NCBI GenBank assembly: GCA_002257025.1
Contig: NCHA01000010.1
Location: 62,001-126,000, forward strand
DNA length: 64,000 nucleotides
Direction of reading: 5' to 3'
Source: Sphingobacteriales bacterium 16-39-50
GTDB taxonomy: Bacteria; Bacteroidota; Bacteroidia; Sphingobacteriales; Sphingobacteriaceae
The notes below the pieces were generated by a model that had not been told where the DNA came from, did not search any database, and was given only the letters and a program-made list of their open reading frames with translations. Below, in pieces: positions 44,746 through 52,355 of the stretch; position 1 is the first letter of the stretch; every line of letters starts with the position of its first letter. The position numbers and the translations under genes are program-made.

Positions 44746-45327
44746 ATGGAAAAGAAACTTCAACGCATCGAGCAGGAAAAAATGATTGCAGGTGTATGTA
44801 CCGGTCTCGCAGAATACTTCGATGTTGATGTAACCTGGATCAGGATCGCTTTTGTGGTAGCCGTTATGGCAGGGGCTTCAGGTATTCTGGCATATATCGT
44901 GTTATGGATCGCCGTTCCAAAAAGACCTTACCTGCCTGATTACAGTCAGTTTAATGTCGACTATAAAGTGTCCGAGCCTGTTAATGCAGCAAATCCTGCC
45001 TTCTTGCAAAAGAAAAAGGGGAGCGGAAATGGACGCCTAATCGCAGGTTCGATCTTTATATTTTTCGGATCATTTTTCCTCCTGAATGAATTTGACCTGA
45101 TTCCTCACTGGGTGGAGTTTCACAACCTTTGGCCACTGATATTAATTGCAATGGGGCTTTATACCCTGGCAAGTGCAAAGAAGAAGGAACCCTGGAAAGA
45201 GGACTGGTCTCAGACCGAAGGCTTTAGCCAAAGTACAGCTCCAAATACAGAACAGGCTGCTAGCACGACAGAATCATCTGAATCTGCAGAAGATCAAAAT
45301 ACAAGTACTGACCCAAAGCAAAACTAA
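44746..45327 (+). CDS. PspC-domain membrane protein
   Basis: A 193-aa protein. Residues 5-65 are a PspC domain (LQRIEQEKMIAGVCTGLAEYFDVD, then the helix IAFVVAVMAGASGILAYIVLWIAVPKRP). Two further helices at about 98-115 and 124-142 resemble the LiaI/LiaF-type transmembrane unit (GSIFIFFGSFFLLNEFDLIP, LWPLILIAMGLYTL). The C-terminal 45 residues are Ser/Thr/Gln-rich and disordered. PspC proteins sense or transmit envelope stress. It lies 6 bp before the LiaF-like gene, so both share a transcript. Confidence 0.9.
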   Translation: MEKKLQRIEQEKMIAGVCTGLAEYFDVDVTWIRIAFVVAVMAGASGILAYIVLWIAVPKRPYLPDYSQFNVDYKVSEPVNAANPAFLQKKKGSGNGRLIAGSIFIFFGSFFLLNEFDLIPHWVEFHNLWPLILIAMGLYTLASAKKKEPWKEDWSQTEGFSQSTAPNTEQAASTTESSESAEDQNTSTDPKQN

Positions 45328-45333
45328 GCTACC

Positions 45334-46272
45334 ATGAAAACCGAAAAAATAGTATGGGGTTTGATCCTCATTTTTACAGGAAGTATTTTCCTTCTTGAAA
45401 ACTTTGACCTGATTGAGTTTTATTGGAGTTCAGTATGGCGGTTCTGGCCGGTAATATTTATCCTGATTGGTGCGAATATGCTCCTAAGCAGGTTTGGAAA
45501 TAAATCCGCAGCTCCCTATATGATTGGTGCAATTACTATTCTTACTCTGGGGTTGATTGCCTATCAGGGTACCCGACCAGACAGAGGTAGAGGCTGGATG
45601 AATTTTAAATATGAAAATGATCATGATGAAGAGTACAGTTCAGGTGGTGCCAACACTACCTTTACCGAAACTTATGATGGTTCTACAAATGCACGTCTGA
45701 ACATACAGGGTGGTGCCACCAGCTTCAGGCTTACTGATACTACTTCTAATTTGTTTGAAGCGAGTTTAAAGCAGCGATTTGGAAAATTTACACTGAATAA
45801 GACTGTGATTGATTCTATTGAAGTACTGAATTTCAGGATGCGCGACGGAAAGCAAAGCTGGAATCTGGATAAAATGGAGAACAACAAGACTCTCATTCAA
45901 TTAAACAATGCACCAATTTGGGATATTAAAATTGAGATGGGAGCTGGTGAGGCAATTTTTGACCTGAGTAATTACAAAGTTAAAAAACTTGTATTTGAAG
46001 GAGGAGCGGCTTCTTTTGAGGCAAAGCTTGGTTCTGGCTTGCCATTGACTGAGGTTGAAGTTGAAACCGGAGTGGCAAATGTTGAGATAGAAGTCCCTGA
46101 TGGTTCAGGCTGCAGGATTGATGTAGACAGTGGTTTATCGTCCAAAGATTTCATTGGTTTTATCAAGCAGGCAGACGGAACGTATGAAACCAGTAATTAT
46201 GGTACTGCGCCCAATAAGATTAATATCAGTTTGAAAGGCGGACTATCTTCATTCGAAGTTAAAAAGTATTAA
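45334..46272 (+). CDS. LiaF-like membrane protein with DUF-type toastrack domain
   Basis: A 312-aa protein with three or four N-terminal helices (IVWGLILIFTGSIFLLENFDLIEFYW, FWPVIFILIGANMLL, MIGAITILTLGLIAYQ). A C-terminal domain of about 190 residues follows, with repeated short beta strands (NARLNIQGGATSFRLTD, IWDIKIEMGAGEAIFDLSN, KLVFEGGAASFEAKLG, INISLKGGLSSFEVKKY), the regular pattern of the toastrack domain of LiaF and PspC-linked proteins. Together with the PspC gene upstream it likely forms an envelope-stress module. No LiaR/LiaS-type two-component genes adjoin it. A strong terminator follows 20 bp later. Confidence 0.85.
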   Translation: MKTEKIVWGLILIFTGSIFLLENFDLIEFYWSSVWRFWPVIFILIGANMLLSRFGNKSAAPYMIGAITILTLGLIAYQGTRPDRGRGWMNFKYENDHDEEYSSGGANTTFTETYDGSTNARLNIQGGATSFRLTDTTSNLFEASLKQRFGKFTLNKTVIDSIEVLNFRMRDGKQSWNLDKMENNKTLIQLNNAPIWDIKIEMGAGEAIFDLSNYKVKKLVFEGGAASFEAKLGSGLPLTEVEVETGVANVEIEVPDGSGCRIDVDSGLSSKDFIGFIKQADGTYETSNYGTAPNKINISLKGGLSSFEVKKY

Positions 46273-46292
46273 ATATATTTGATGGAACATAG

Positions 46293-46330
46293 ACTGTCAT
46301 CCTGAATAGATTTCAGGATGACAGTTTTTT
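46293..46330 (+). terminator. Rho-independent terminator after the PspC/LiaF pair
   Basis: A 14-bp perfect stem ACTGTCATCCTGAA/TTCAGGATGACAGT with loop TAGAT is followed by a run of T (46325-46330). The next gene begins 11 bp later. Confidence 0.9.
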
Positions 46331-46341
46331 CCATATAAGAG

Positions 46342-46947
46342 ATGAAGGATTATATTGTAGTTGTTAACGGGAAACCTACCGGACCCCATTCACCTGAGCA
46401 GTTAAAGGGGCTGAAGATTAAACCCGGAACCTTTGTGAAAACAGAGGATATGGACGACTATAAAGAAGCGCATGATGTTCCTGAATTATGCGAATTTCTT
46501 GGTATCAAAACTCATGTTCGGGAACCCCAGTATTTTGCTTCCCTGGATGTACGCCTCTTAGCAGTAATCATTGATTACTTTATTATTTTTGCCATTTATT
46601 GTGTTATCGCTACAATTGTAGTGCTTTTTATTGATGAGAAGCAATTGCGTATCATCGTTTCTGTTGCCGGACTGGCAGTCATCCCGATTTCAAAAATTAT
46701 TTATAGCACCATTATGGAGTCTTCGGCCAGGCAGGGAACCTGGGGTAAGATATTAATGGGACTTAAAGTATCCGACGAGAAGGGAGCACCCATTGCTTTC
46801 AGTCGTTCTCTGGTCAGAAACTTATCCAAACTTATCAGTACTGCTACCATTGGATTTGGTTATATGATGGGTTTTTTTGACAAGAAGCAGCAATGCCTGC
46901 ATGATAAAATTGCGGGGACACTGGTGATAAAGGATAGATTGATTTGA
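46342..46947 (+). CDS. RDD-family membrane protein with N-terminal GYF_2-like domain
   Basis: A 201-aa protein. Residues 1-52 match the GYF_2/DUF4339-type module (YIVVVNGKPTGPHSPEQLKGLKIKPGTFVKTEDMDDY). The RDD domain (about 65-195) has the name-giving residues in YFASLDVRLLAVIIDYFII and three membrane helices, then QGTWGKILMGLKVSDEKGAPIAFSRSLVRNLSKLIS. Function of the RDD family is unsettled (suggested transport or ion exchange). It follows a terminator but starts just 11 bp after it, so transcription depends on read-through or on its own promoter. Confidence 0.88.
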   Translation: MKDYIVVVNGKPTGPHSPEQLKGLKIKPGTFVKTEDMDDYKEAHDVPELCEFLGIKTHVREPQYFASLDVRLLAVIIDYFIIFAIYCVIATIVVLFIDEKQLRIIVSVAGLAVIPISKIIYSTIMESSARQGTWGKILMGLKVSDEKGAPIAFSRSLVRNLSKLISTATIGFGYMMGFFDKKQQCLHDKIAGTLVIKDRLI

Positions 46948-46953
46948 GGGGAA

Positions 46954-47025
46954 GGAAATAGGAAATAGGAAATAGGGAATAGGAAGTAGGAATATGATGA
47001 CATCCATTTCCTATTTCCAATTCCC
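46954..47025. repeat. Heptamer tandem repeats in inverted pair (GGRAATA family)
   Basis: Six units GGAAATA (three exact), GGGAATA, GGAAGTA, GGAATAT occupy 46954-46995. Three inverted units CATTTCC, TATTTCC, AATTCCC occupy 47005-47025. Segment 46975-46993 can pair with 47007-47025 over 19 positions with one mismatch inside, one at the end and one G-T pair. The pair sits between convergent genes and may terminate both. Confidence 0.75.
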
Positions 47026-47045
47026 ATGTTAACCTTCAATCCCTG

Positions 47046-48752
47046 TTAGTTGGTTTTTTCTTCAGGGGCATTTGATGCGAGCTGAAAAGATATTGGCATG
47101 GTATAGGCGACATTTACTGGCTCTCCCTTTAATATACCTGGTTTCCATTTGGGACTTTCTTTTACTACTCTTATGGCTTCCTCATCAGCTCCGGCACCAA
47201 TGCCTCTAAGGACTTTGATATCTGTAATACTACCATTTTTAAGTACTGTAAAACTTAATATTACTCTACCGGTTATTTTGTTTTTTTTAGCTTCCTCCGG
47301 ATACTTAAGAGCTGATTGAAGGTATTCTCCCCAGCCTTTCATGCCACCTGGAAACTCAGGCAGAACATCTACAGAAGCAAAATCCTTAATTACCTCTAGC
47401 GGAAATCCCTTTATTTCACGTGCTTGTGATATTCCCAATGCCGTAACAGAAATGGAACCTATGAAATAGTTTTTACCGGTTGATGGCAATGTCAGAGAAT
47501 TATTTTCAATGCCTGTTAAATGGAAAGCGATAGCCAATGCATAGTCATTGTCCTCTGCCTCAACAGTTTCCTTGAATAAATCGAAAGTTCTAAGCACTTC
47601 ATTATCTATGTCATTCTGTAAACCTTTTGCTATTTTTATATCAGAGATCTTCCCATTCTGAATTTTGAAATAGACGACCTCATAGCCGCTAATCTTTTCC
47701 TGCCTGGCAGATGCAGGATATCGCATGTTTCTAGTTAGATGCTTAAATAATTTGCTAAAATCTTCCTGTGTACTTTTTGTGGATGACTTGATTTCTGTTG
47801 CTTTATTTTCCAGAGAGGATTTTTTATTTAAGGTTTTATCTGCGGGTATTGTTACAGCAGGTATAAATTTATTAGCTATTGCTGGGCTAATTAGTTTCTC
47901 AGCTCCTGCAATCAGTTCAGTGTTTTTATTAGCAACACTTGCTGCTGAGAAGGTCAGCATTAAGGCAAAAAGTGGGGCAGAAAAACCATATTTCCAAAGT
48001 CCGGTTCTGCGTGATTTATTTTTATTTAACATGATTATTCGTCTTTTTAAAAGTGAATTATTAAAAAAATTATTACTTAACTGGTCGGGCTGAACTCCAA
48101 GGGTGTTACTGAACAGCAATAGGGCATAATCCGATTTACTAAGCATACCCGATGCGGCTTCTTCATCAGCAATGAATTCATGGATATGTCTGATCTCCTT
48201 TTTATACAGATAAACCACCGGGTTGAACCAGTTGATGATCGAGGTAAGTTCAATGAACAGAACATCCGCAGAATGCCATTCCCTCATGTGCACTTTTTCA
48301 TGATCAATGATGATTCCTGATTCTGGCAATTCCCTGTCTACAACTATCGTGTTGAAAAATGAATAAGCAGCCCCCTTTTTGGGTTTGAGTTTGGAATTCA
48401 ACAGCACCAGTCTGACTAAGAATCTTAACAATAGTATTGCCATCACAGCTGTATAAACCCATAAAATCAGATCTCCAATCGCCCAATTACTTGTTCCCTC
48501 ATCTGCTACTACTACAACAGTTTCATAGATCATCCGAGTCGGAACGATAGTTTCCCTGAGTTTTTGAGTAATAAAAAGCTCCTGAAACCAGTTGGAATTG
48601 ATGAATGGAATGATAAATGAAAGGAGTGTACTCGTATTCAGATAAATACGGTTCTGCCTGAAGAAAGTCTCGTTCTTCAGAACCAATGTATAGAATCCCA
48701 TGAACAGGATCAGATACAGGTTTGTCTGTAAAAGATAATTCAGGATGTTCAT
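47046..48752 (-). CDS. BlaR1/M56-family membrane metallopeptidase with two TonB C-terminal domains
   Basis: A 568-aa protein. Residues 1-260 are the M56 sensor-protease region with helices near 4-22, 40-55, 93-112 and about 258-278, and the zinc motif HEKVH (His151, Glu152, His155). Residues about 315-435 and 455-565 are two TonB C-terminal-like domains (RYPASARQEKISGYEVVYFKIQNGKISDIKI; YPEEAKKNKITGRVILSFTVLKNGSITDIKV). In this phylum, M56 proteins with TonB modules replace the beta-lactam-binding domain of Staphylococcus BlaR1. It is coupled to the BlaI gene by a 1-bp gap. The probable role is to cleave BlaI on an envelope signal and to contact an outer-membrane receptor. Confidence 0.9.
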   Translation of the reverse strand: MNILNYLLQTNLYLILFMGFYTLVLKNETFFRQNRIYLNTSTLLSFIIPFINSNWFQELFITQKLRETIVPTRMIYETVVVVADEGTSNWAIGDLILWVYTAVMAILLLRFLVRLVLLNSKLKPKKGAAYSFFNTIVVDRELPESGIIIDHEKVHMREWHSADVLFIELTSIINWFNPVVYLYKKEIRHIHEFIADEEAASGMLSKSDYALLLFSNTLGVQPDQLSNNFFNNSLLKRRIIMLNKNKSRRTGLWKYGFSAPLFALMLTFSAASVANKNTELIAGAEKLISPAIANKFIPAVTIPADKTLNKKSSLENKATEIKSSTKSTQEDFSKLFKHLTRNMRYPASARQEKISGYEVVYFKIQNGKISDIKIAKGLQNDIDNEVLRTFDLFKETVEAEDNDYALAIAFHLTGIENNSLTLPSTGKNYFIGSISVTALGISQAREIKGFPLEVIKDFASVDVLPEFPGGMKGWGEYLQSALKYPEEAKKNKITGRVILSFTVLKNGSITDIKVLRGIGAGADEEAIRVVKESPKWKPGILKGEPVNVAYTMPISFQLASNAPEEKTN

Positions 48753-48753
48753 T

Positions 48754-49125
48754 TTACTTGTTTTTTAGTTTTTCAATCAGTTTCATGATCTCATCTGCTT
48801 CCTTCAGGTCGAGTTTTTTCTCCTTTACAAAAAAGGAGAACATATTCTCTACCGAATTGTCGAAATATCCGCTAAGTAGTTTTTCGGTCGCAAAGCTTTT
48901 GTATTCTTCAATTCCGATGATGGGGAAGTACCTGTGACTTTTTCCGAAAGCCTCATGATCTATGAAGCCCTTGGTTTCCAGAATTCGGATAATTGTTGAA
49001 ACGGTATTATAGGCCGGCTTCGGTTCGGGAAGCTGGTCTACAACATCTTTTACGAATCCTTTTTTCAAATCCCACAGAACCTGCATGATCTGCTCTTCTG
49101 CTTTTGTTAATTCCTTTATCTCCAT
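48754..49125 (-). CDS. BlaI/MecI/CopY-family transcriptional repressor
   Basis: A 123-aa winged-helix repressor. ELTKAEEQIMQVLWDLKKGFVKDVVDQLPEPKPAYNTVSTIIRILETKGFIDHEAFGKSHRYFP is the family DNA-binding half; the C-terminal 45 residues form the dimerisation helix. It precedes the BlaR1-like gene by one base and should repress both by binding a TACA..TGTA operator; a matching site is present upstream (49207-49219). The protease gene next to it fits the family's signal-induced cleavage mechanism. Confidence 0.94.
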   Translation of the reverse strand: MEIKELTKAEEQIMQVLWDLKKGFVKDVVDQLPEPKPAYNTVSTIIRILETKGFIDHEAFGKSHRYFPIIGIEEYKSFATEKLLSGYFDNSVENMFSFFVKEKKLDLKEADEIMKLIEKLKNK

Positions 49126-49184
49126 ATAATTTCCTTTAATGTCTGATATAATTAATTATACCTGATTCGAATCGGTAATATAAA

Positions 49185-49219
49185 TGTATAACTAAATATT
49201 TAGTTATACAACTAATGTA
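49185..49219 (-). promoter_or_regulatory. Probable BlaI operator and overlapping 26-bp palindrome
   Basis: 49207-49219 reads TACAACTAATGTA, the half-sites TACA and TGTA separated by 5 bp that define BlaI/MecI operators. It overlaps a perfect 26-bp palindrome at 49185-49210 (arm TGTATAACTAAAT). The region starts 60 bp from the BlaI start codon. A further 10-bp palindrome GATTCGAATC lies at 49164-49173. Confidence 0.7.
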
Positions 49220-49394
49220 TTAGTTTTGATTTATAGAAAATGTATAAGTCATTGTAAATCAATCTAATAAATTCACCTAGCGGCTTAATAAAGAGTATGT
49301 TAAAAGCTTGTTTGATTGGAGTTTCCCGTTAAGTATTATCACTCGACTGATTGTGCTAGCGAGTAATTTCATTATTTAGATTGAATTTCCTTTT

Positions 49395-49429
49395 GGCTTT
49401 AAGCTTTCTGCTTTCAGCTTTAAGCCTTC
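49395..49429. repeat. Degenerate heptamer tandem repeat (GCTTT family)
   Basis: Five 7-bp units GGCTTTA, AGCTTTC, TGCTTTC, AGCTTTA, AGCCTTC. It lies in the 368-bp gap between blaI and the PLP-enzyme gene. The rest of the gap holds only the operator region described above. Confidence 0.75.
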
Positions 49430-49493
49430 TCTTGTTATTCTCTGAAAATTACATGAAATTGCTTTCAGGGAAACCTGTATAAAAATATCATTT

Positions 49494-51125
49494 ATGAAAA
49501 GAAGAGAATTAATCAAAGGTCTTACTTTTCTGCCGCTGGCAGGAGCTATCGCCGGATCAACTGAAACAGCTATGGGGGCTGCAAATGAGTTCATCACACC
49601 TGTATTACCTGATGGTCCGCTTACACCCGGACCTCAAATATTTCAGTCGATTGGAGTTGAGCCGGTTATTAACTGCCGGGGTACCTTTACCATTATCGGT
49701 GGCTCAATTGAACTGCCTGAAGTCAGAGCAGCAATGGATTCAGCTTCGAGACATTTTGTACAGATGGATGAACTTGCGGATGCGGTAGGAAAGAGGCTTG
49801 CTGAATTAACCGGTGCAAAGTGGGGAATGGTGACGGCTGGTTGCGCGGCCGCTCTCAAGATGGCAACTGCAGCTTGCGTTGCCGGAGGAAATCCGGAGAA
49901 ACTGCATCAAATCCCTGATCTGAGCGGATTAGATAAAACTGAGGTGATTATACCAGCGGGATCATTCAGCGCCTATGATTTTGCTATACAGAATATTGGG
50001 GTAAAGATCATCCGTGTTGAAACTATTGAAGAATTAAAAGATGCCCTGGGACCTAAGACTGCAATGATCAAACTCAGTGGTGGGAATCTGGTTCCCGGAC
50101 CAATGAGCCTGGAAGTAATTGCTGCAATCGCTAAACCTTTAAATATTCCGATTCTGGCAGATGCCGCAGCCGAAATTCTGACCATTCCGAATGTTCATCT
50201 GAAGAACGGTGCAACAATGGTTGCATATAGTGGTGGAAAAGCAATATGCGGTCCGCAATGTGCCGGACTCCTGCTTGGCCCTAAAAATATCCTGATGTCG
50301 GCATGGCAGGCAAGCTCACCGCATCATGGTCCGGGCCGCGATAACAAAGTTGGTCGTGAAGAGACCCTTGGTATGCTTGCAGCAGTAGAAACCTGGGTGA
50401 AAATGGATCATGCTGCACGTGAGAAGAACTGGATGACCTGGGTGAATGCTATTGCCAAAAGAGTTTCAGGAATTGAAAGCATAAAAACCACCATCCGTGA
50501 GCCTGAAGGAATTAATAATCGCAGTGCTTCATTAAGCATTTCATGGGATCCTGAGAAACTTCATTTGAGCAGTGCAGAACTGATTCAGGAGCTAATCAGT
50601 TCTAAACCCAGAATTACTGTGGGTGGAGGAAGAAGCACAGATCCGGGAATGGCCTCTATTTCAATTAATGCATCGCAAATGCAGCCTGGTCAGGATAAGA
50701 TTGTTGGAGATAAAATCTTTGAACTGCTTTCAAAGAAGCGAAGCCCGAAAGTTGAAACAGCAATGAAAGCGCCAGGTTCAAAAATTGGTGGTCGCTGGGA
50801 TCTCGAAATAGATTATTTCAGCAGCAAAAGTGATCATATACTTTATCTTGAACAGGATGGAAACTGGCTCAAAGGGATCCATAAAACCGACTTTTCTGTA
50901 CGTGAAATTTCCGGAAGTATCGAAGGGAATGAAGTGAAATTCCTGAGTCCGGGGCGCAGACCGGCGGTCAGTTATACTTTTGCCGGCACCATCAGCGGAG
51001 ATACTATTACAGGTAAGATTGATATGGGAGAATTTCTGCCGGCAAACTTTTCAGGTAAGAAAAATACGAAAGACCCAGATAGAATTCCAATTGTTTTTCC
51101 TGAAGGAAGACCGATGGGGAATTGA
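49494..51125 (+). CDS. SelA-like PLP-dependent enzyme with Tat-type leader and C-terminal beta domain
   Basis: A 543-aa protein. The N-terminus MKRRELIKGLTFLPLAGAIAG looks like a twin-arginine signal. Residues about 55-405 are a fold-type I PLP enzyme of the SelA/aminotransferase class V-like group (GVEPVINCRGTFTIIGGSIELPEV, WGMVTAGCAAALKMATAACV), with Lys249 in VAYSGGKAICGPQ as the probable Schiff-base lysine. Members include seryl-tRNA selenium transferase and D-glucosaminate-6-phosphate lyase-like proteins. Residues about 430-525 form an added beta-rich domain (GRWDLEIDYFSSKSDHILYLEQDGNWLKGIHK). A folded, cofactor-loaded export is consistent with Tat. The reaction is unknown. It is divergent from the blaI gene. 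Confidence 0.85.
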   Translation: MKRRELIKGLTFLPLAGAIAGSTETAMGAANEFITPVLPDGPLTPGPQIFQSIGVEPVINCRGTFTIIGGSIELPEVRAAMDSASRHFVQMDELADAVGKRLAELTGAKWGMVTAGCAAALKMATAACVAGGNPEKLHQIPDLSGLDKTEVIIPAGSFSAYDFAIQNIGVKIIRVETIEELKDALGPKTAMIKLSGGNLVPGPMSLEVIAAIAKPLNIPILADAAAEILTIPNVHLKNGATMVAYSGGKAICGPQCAGLLLGPKNILMSAWQASSPHHGPGRDNKVGREETLGMLAAVETWVKMDHAAREKNWMTWVNAIAKRVSGIESIKTTIREPEGINNRSASLSISWDPEKLHLSSAELIQELISSKPRITVGGGRSTDPGMASISINASQMQPGQDKIVGDKIFELLSKKRSPKVETAMKAPGSKIGGRWDLEIDYFSSKSDHILYLEQDGNWLKGIHKTDFSVREISGSIEGNEVKFLSPGRRPAVSYTFAGTISGDTITGKIDMGEFLPANFSGKKNTKDPDRIPIVFPEGRPMGN

Positions 51126-51128
51126 GGA

Positions 51129-51170
51129 TATCTGTTTTCTGTTACCAGTTATCTGTTGCCTGGCATCAGT
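51129..51170. repeat. Degenerate heptamer tandem repeat (TATCTGT family)
   Basis: Units TATCTGT, TTTCTGT, TACCAGT, TATCTGT, TGCCTGG, CATCAGT, starting 3 bp after the PLP-enzyme stop. The same family recurs at 56563-56590. Confidence 0.7.
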
Positions 51171-51213
51171 AATTGCTAGGAGCAGATATAGTTATCAAAT
51201 GGAATTTCCATTT

Positions 51214-51262
51214 AGCTTTTAGCTTTCTGCTTTTGGCTTTAAGCTTTCTGCTTTAAGCATTA
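51214..51262. repeat. Degenerate heptamer tandem repeat (GCTTT family)
   Basis: Seven units AGCTTTT, AGCTTTC, TGCTTTT, GGCTTTA, AGCTTTC, TGCTTTA, AGCATTA. The last unit contains the stop codon of the DUF1080 gene, so the array begins inside that gene's end. Confidence 0.75.
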
Positions 51263-52081
51263 AAGTTGCAAAATAGCTTGAAGCTTAGTTTCCAGCTTTG
51301 CAGGATCATTCATGTATTTCGCCAGGTTGAACAACTTCACATTTCGGAACTCTACCGGGTGACTTTCGCTTTGAAGGGAGATGTATCCTTCTTTTAAAGC
51401 TTTTCCATCAACCTTAACCGCAGGGTCGAAATTTGAAACACTTCCACCACCAATTTGTGGTTTGGTATATTTGAAGACCTCTTTGCCTTCGAGGCGATGA
51501 CTTACTAATGAGTCGCCCAAAACTACAATCTCTGCCCTTACCCATTGGTCGCCATGATAGGTTTTTGATGATGAGCTAACACAATGCGTAGTGAACAGTT
51601 TCCCGTCAAGGAATACATTTGTTCCGGGAGTACATAGATTCAAGGTAGTTCTTTCATCTTTACCGTTTCCGCCTAAAAACTGGGTTTCGAGTGAGATTGG
51701 GAAATCCTGATTCAGACCCATACTTTCTGGCGATTGCCCGTGCAGCATTGCTCCGCTGTTACGGATAGCCCATCCCGGTCCGCCAGGGATCTGATCACCT
51801 GTGAAGCGGTATTCTACCACCAGAACATAGGCTGAATATGGTTTTTTATAAAATATATGTCCGTATCGGTCTTTCCATTCTGAATAGCCATCGTATGAAA
51901 CCTTCATTACTCCGTTTTCCACACGAAAGGTATTGGCATAATTATCATTCAATGGGTGGCCATTGATCTTCACTTTCCAGTCTTTCAGGTCTTTGCCATT
52001 GAATAGACTGGTCCAGCCTTTTTGTGCAAAACCTGAATTAGTGATAATTCCGAGGAAGAAGATTAAAACTATTTTTTTCAT
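51260..52081 (-). CDS. DUF1080 (3-keto-disaccharide hydrolase-like) secreted protein
   Basis: A 273-aa protein with the signal MKKIVLIFFLGIITNSGFAQ. The single domain belongs to the DUF1080/PF06439 family: GWTSLFNGKDLKDWKV is the classic opening, then VENGVMKVSYDG, YSAYVLVVEYRFTG, AIRNSGAMLHGQ, SLETQFLGG, WVRAEIVVLGDSLVSHRLEGKEV and GYISLQSESHPVEFRNVKL. Jelly-roll members hydrolyse 3-keto-glycosides in recent work; this member's activity is untested. It begins exactly at the end of the conserved 94-bp leader. It is convergent with the PLP-enzyme gene. Confidence 0.9.
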   Translation of the reverse strand: MKKIVLIFFLGIITNSGFAQKGWTSLFNGKDLKDWKVKINGHPLNDNYANTFRVENGVMKVSYDGYSEWKDRYGHIFYKKPYSAYVLVVEYRFTGDQIPGGPGWAIRNSGAMLHGQSPESMGLNQDFPISLETQFLGGNGKDERTTLNLCTPGTNVFLDGKLFTTHCVSSSSKTYHGDQWVRAEIVVLGDSLVSHRLEGKEVFKYTKPQIGGGSVSNFDPAVKVDGKALKEGYISLQSESHPVEFRNVKLFNLAKYMNDPAKLETKLQAILQL

Positions 52082-52172
52082 CTGTCTATTTATTGTTTTT
52101 TAATGGTGATGAAGCGATCATGATTTAATAATCATACCTCTGCGGATTTTGGCTAAATCATGATGGTTTCAT
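52079..52172 (-). promoter_or_regulatory. Conserved 94-bp leader/repeat, copy 2 (ends at DUF1080 ATG)
   Basis: On the minus strand this equals copy 1 (34456-34549) at 86 of 94 positions without gaps, including the inverted ends ATCATGATTT and AAATCATGAT. The ATG and the next codons are also near-identical (ATGAAAAAAATA here and ATGAAAAAGATA there). The gene it precedes encodes a secreted protein, as in copy 1. Confidence 0.7.
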
Positions 52173-52214
52173 AAAAATTGTATTACCTGTGGTACACCTG
52201 GGCCCTGTGCTTGC

Positions 52215-52345
52215 CCTGTGGTTGGTGTTAACACCAACCACTCTATCACCAACCAATCTTTTACTAAGCACATGAGAGCTAAGATAGTGAAATTAGGGTA
52301 GTCGCAGCAAGGATTTAAGTGGTCGGTGAGAACACCGACCACAGG
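52215..52345. mobile_element. MITE-like element, copy 1 (131 bp)
   Basis: Terminal inverted repeats CCTGTGGTTGGTGTT (52215-52229) and AACACCGACCACAGG (52331-52345) differ at one base. The left end is a perfect 24-bp palindrome (52218-52241), the right end a GTGGTCGGTG/CACCGACCAC hairpin (52319-52342). No coding capacity. A shorter relative lies at 53198-53297 in the same orientation. It sits just downstream of the CnbZ-like gene. Confidence 0.6.
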
Positions 52346-52355
52346 AAAAATTAGA

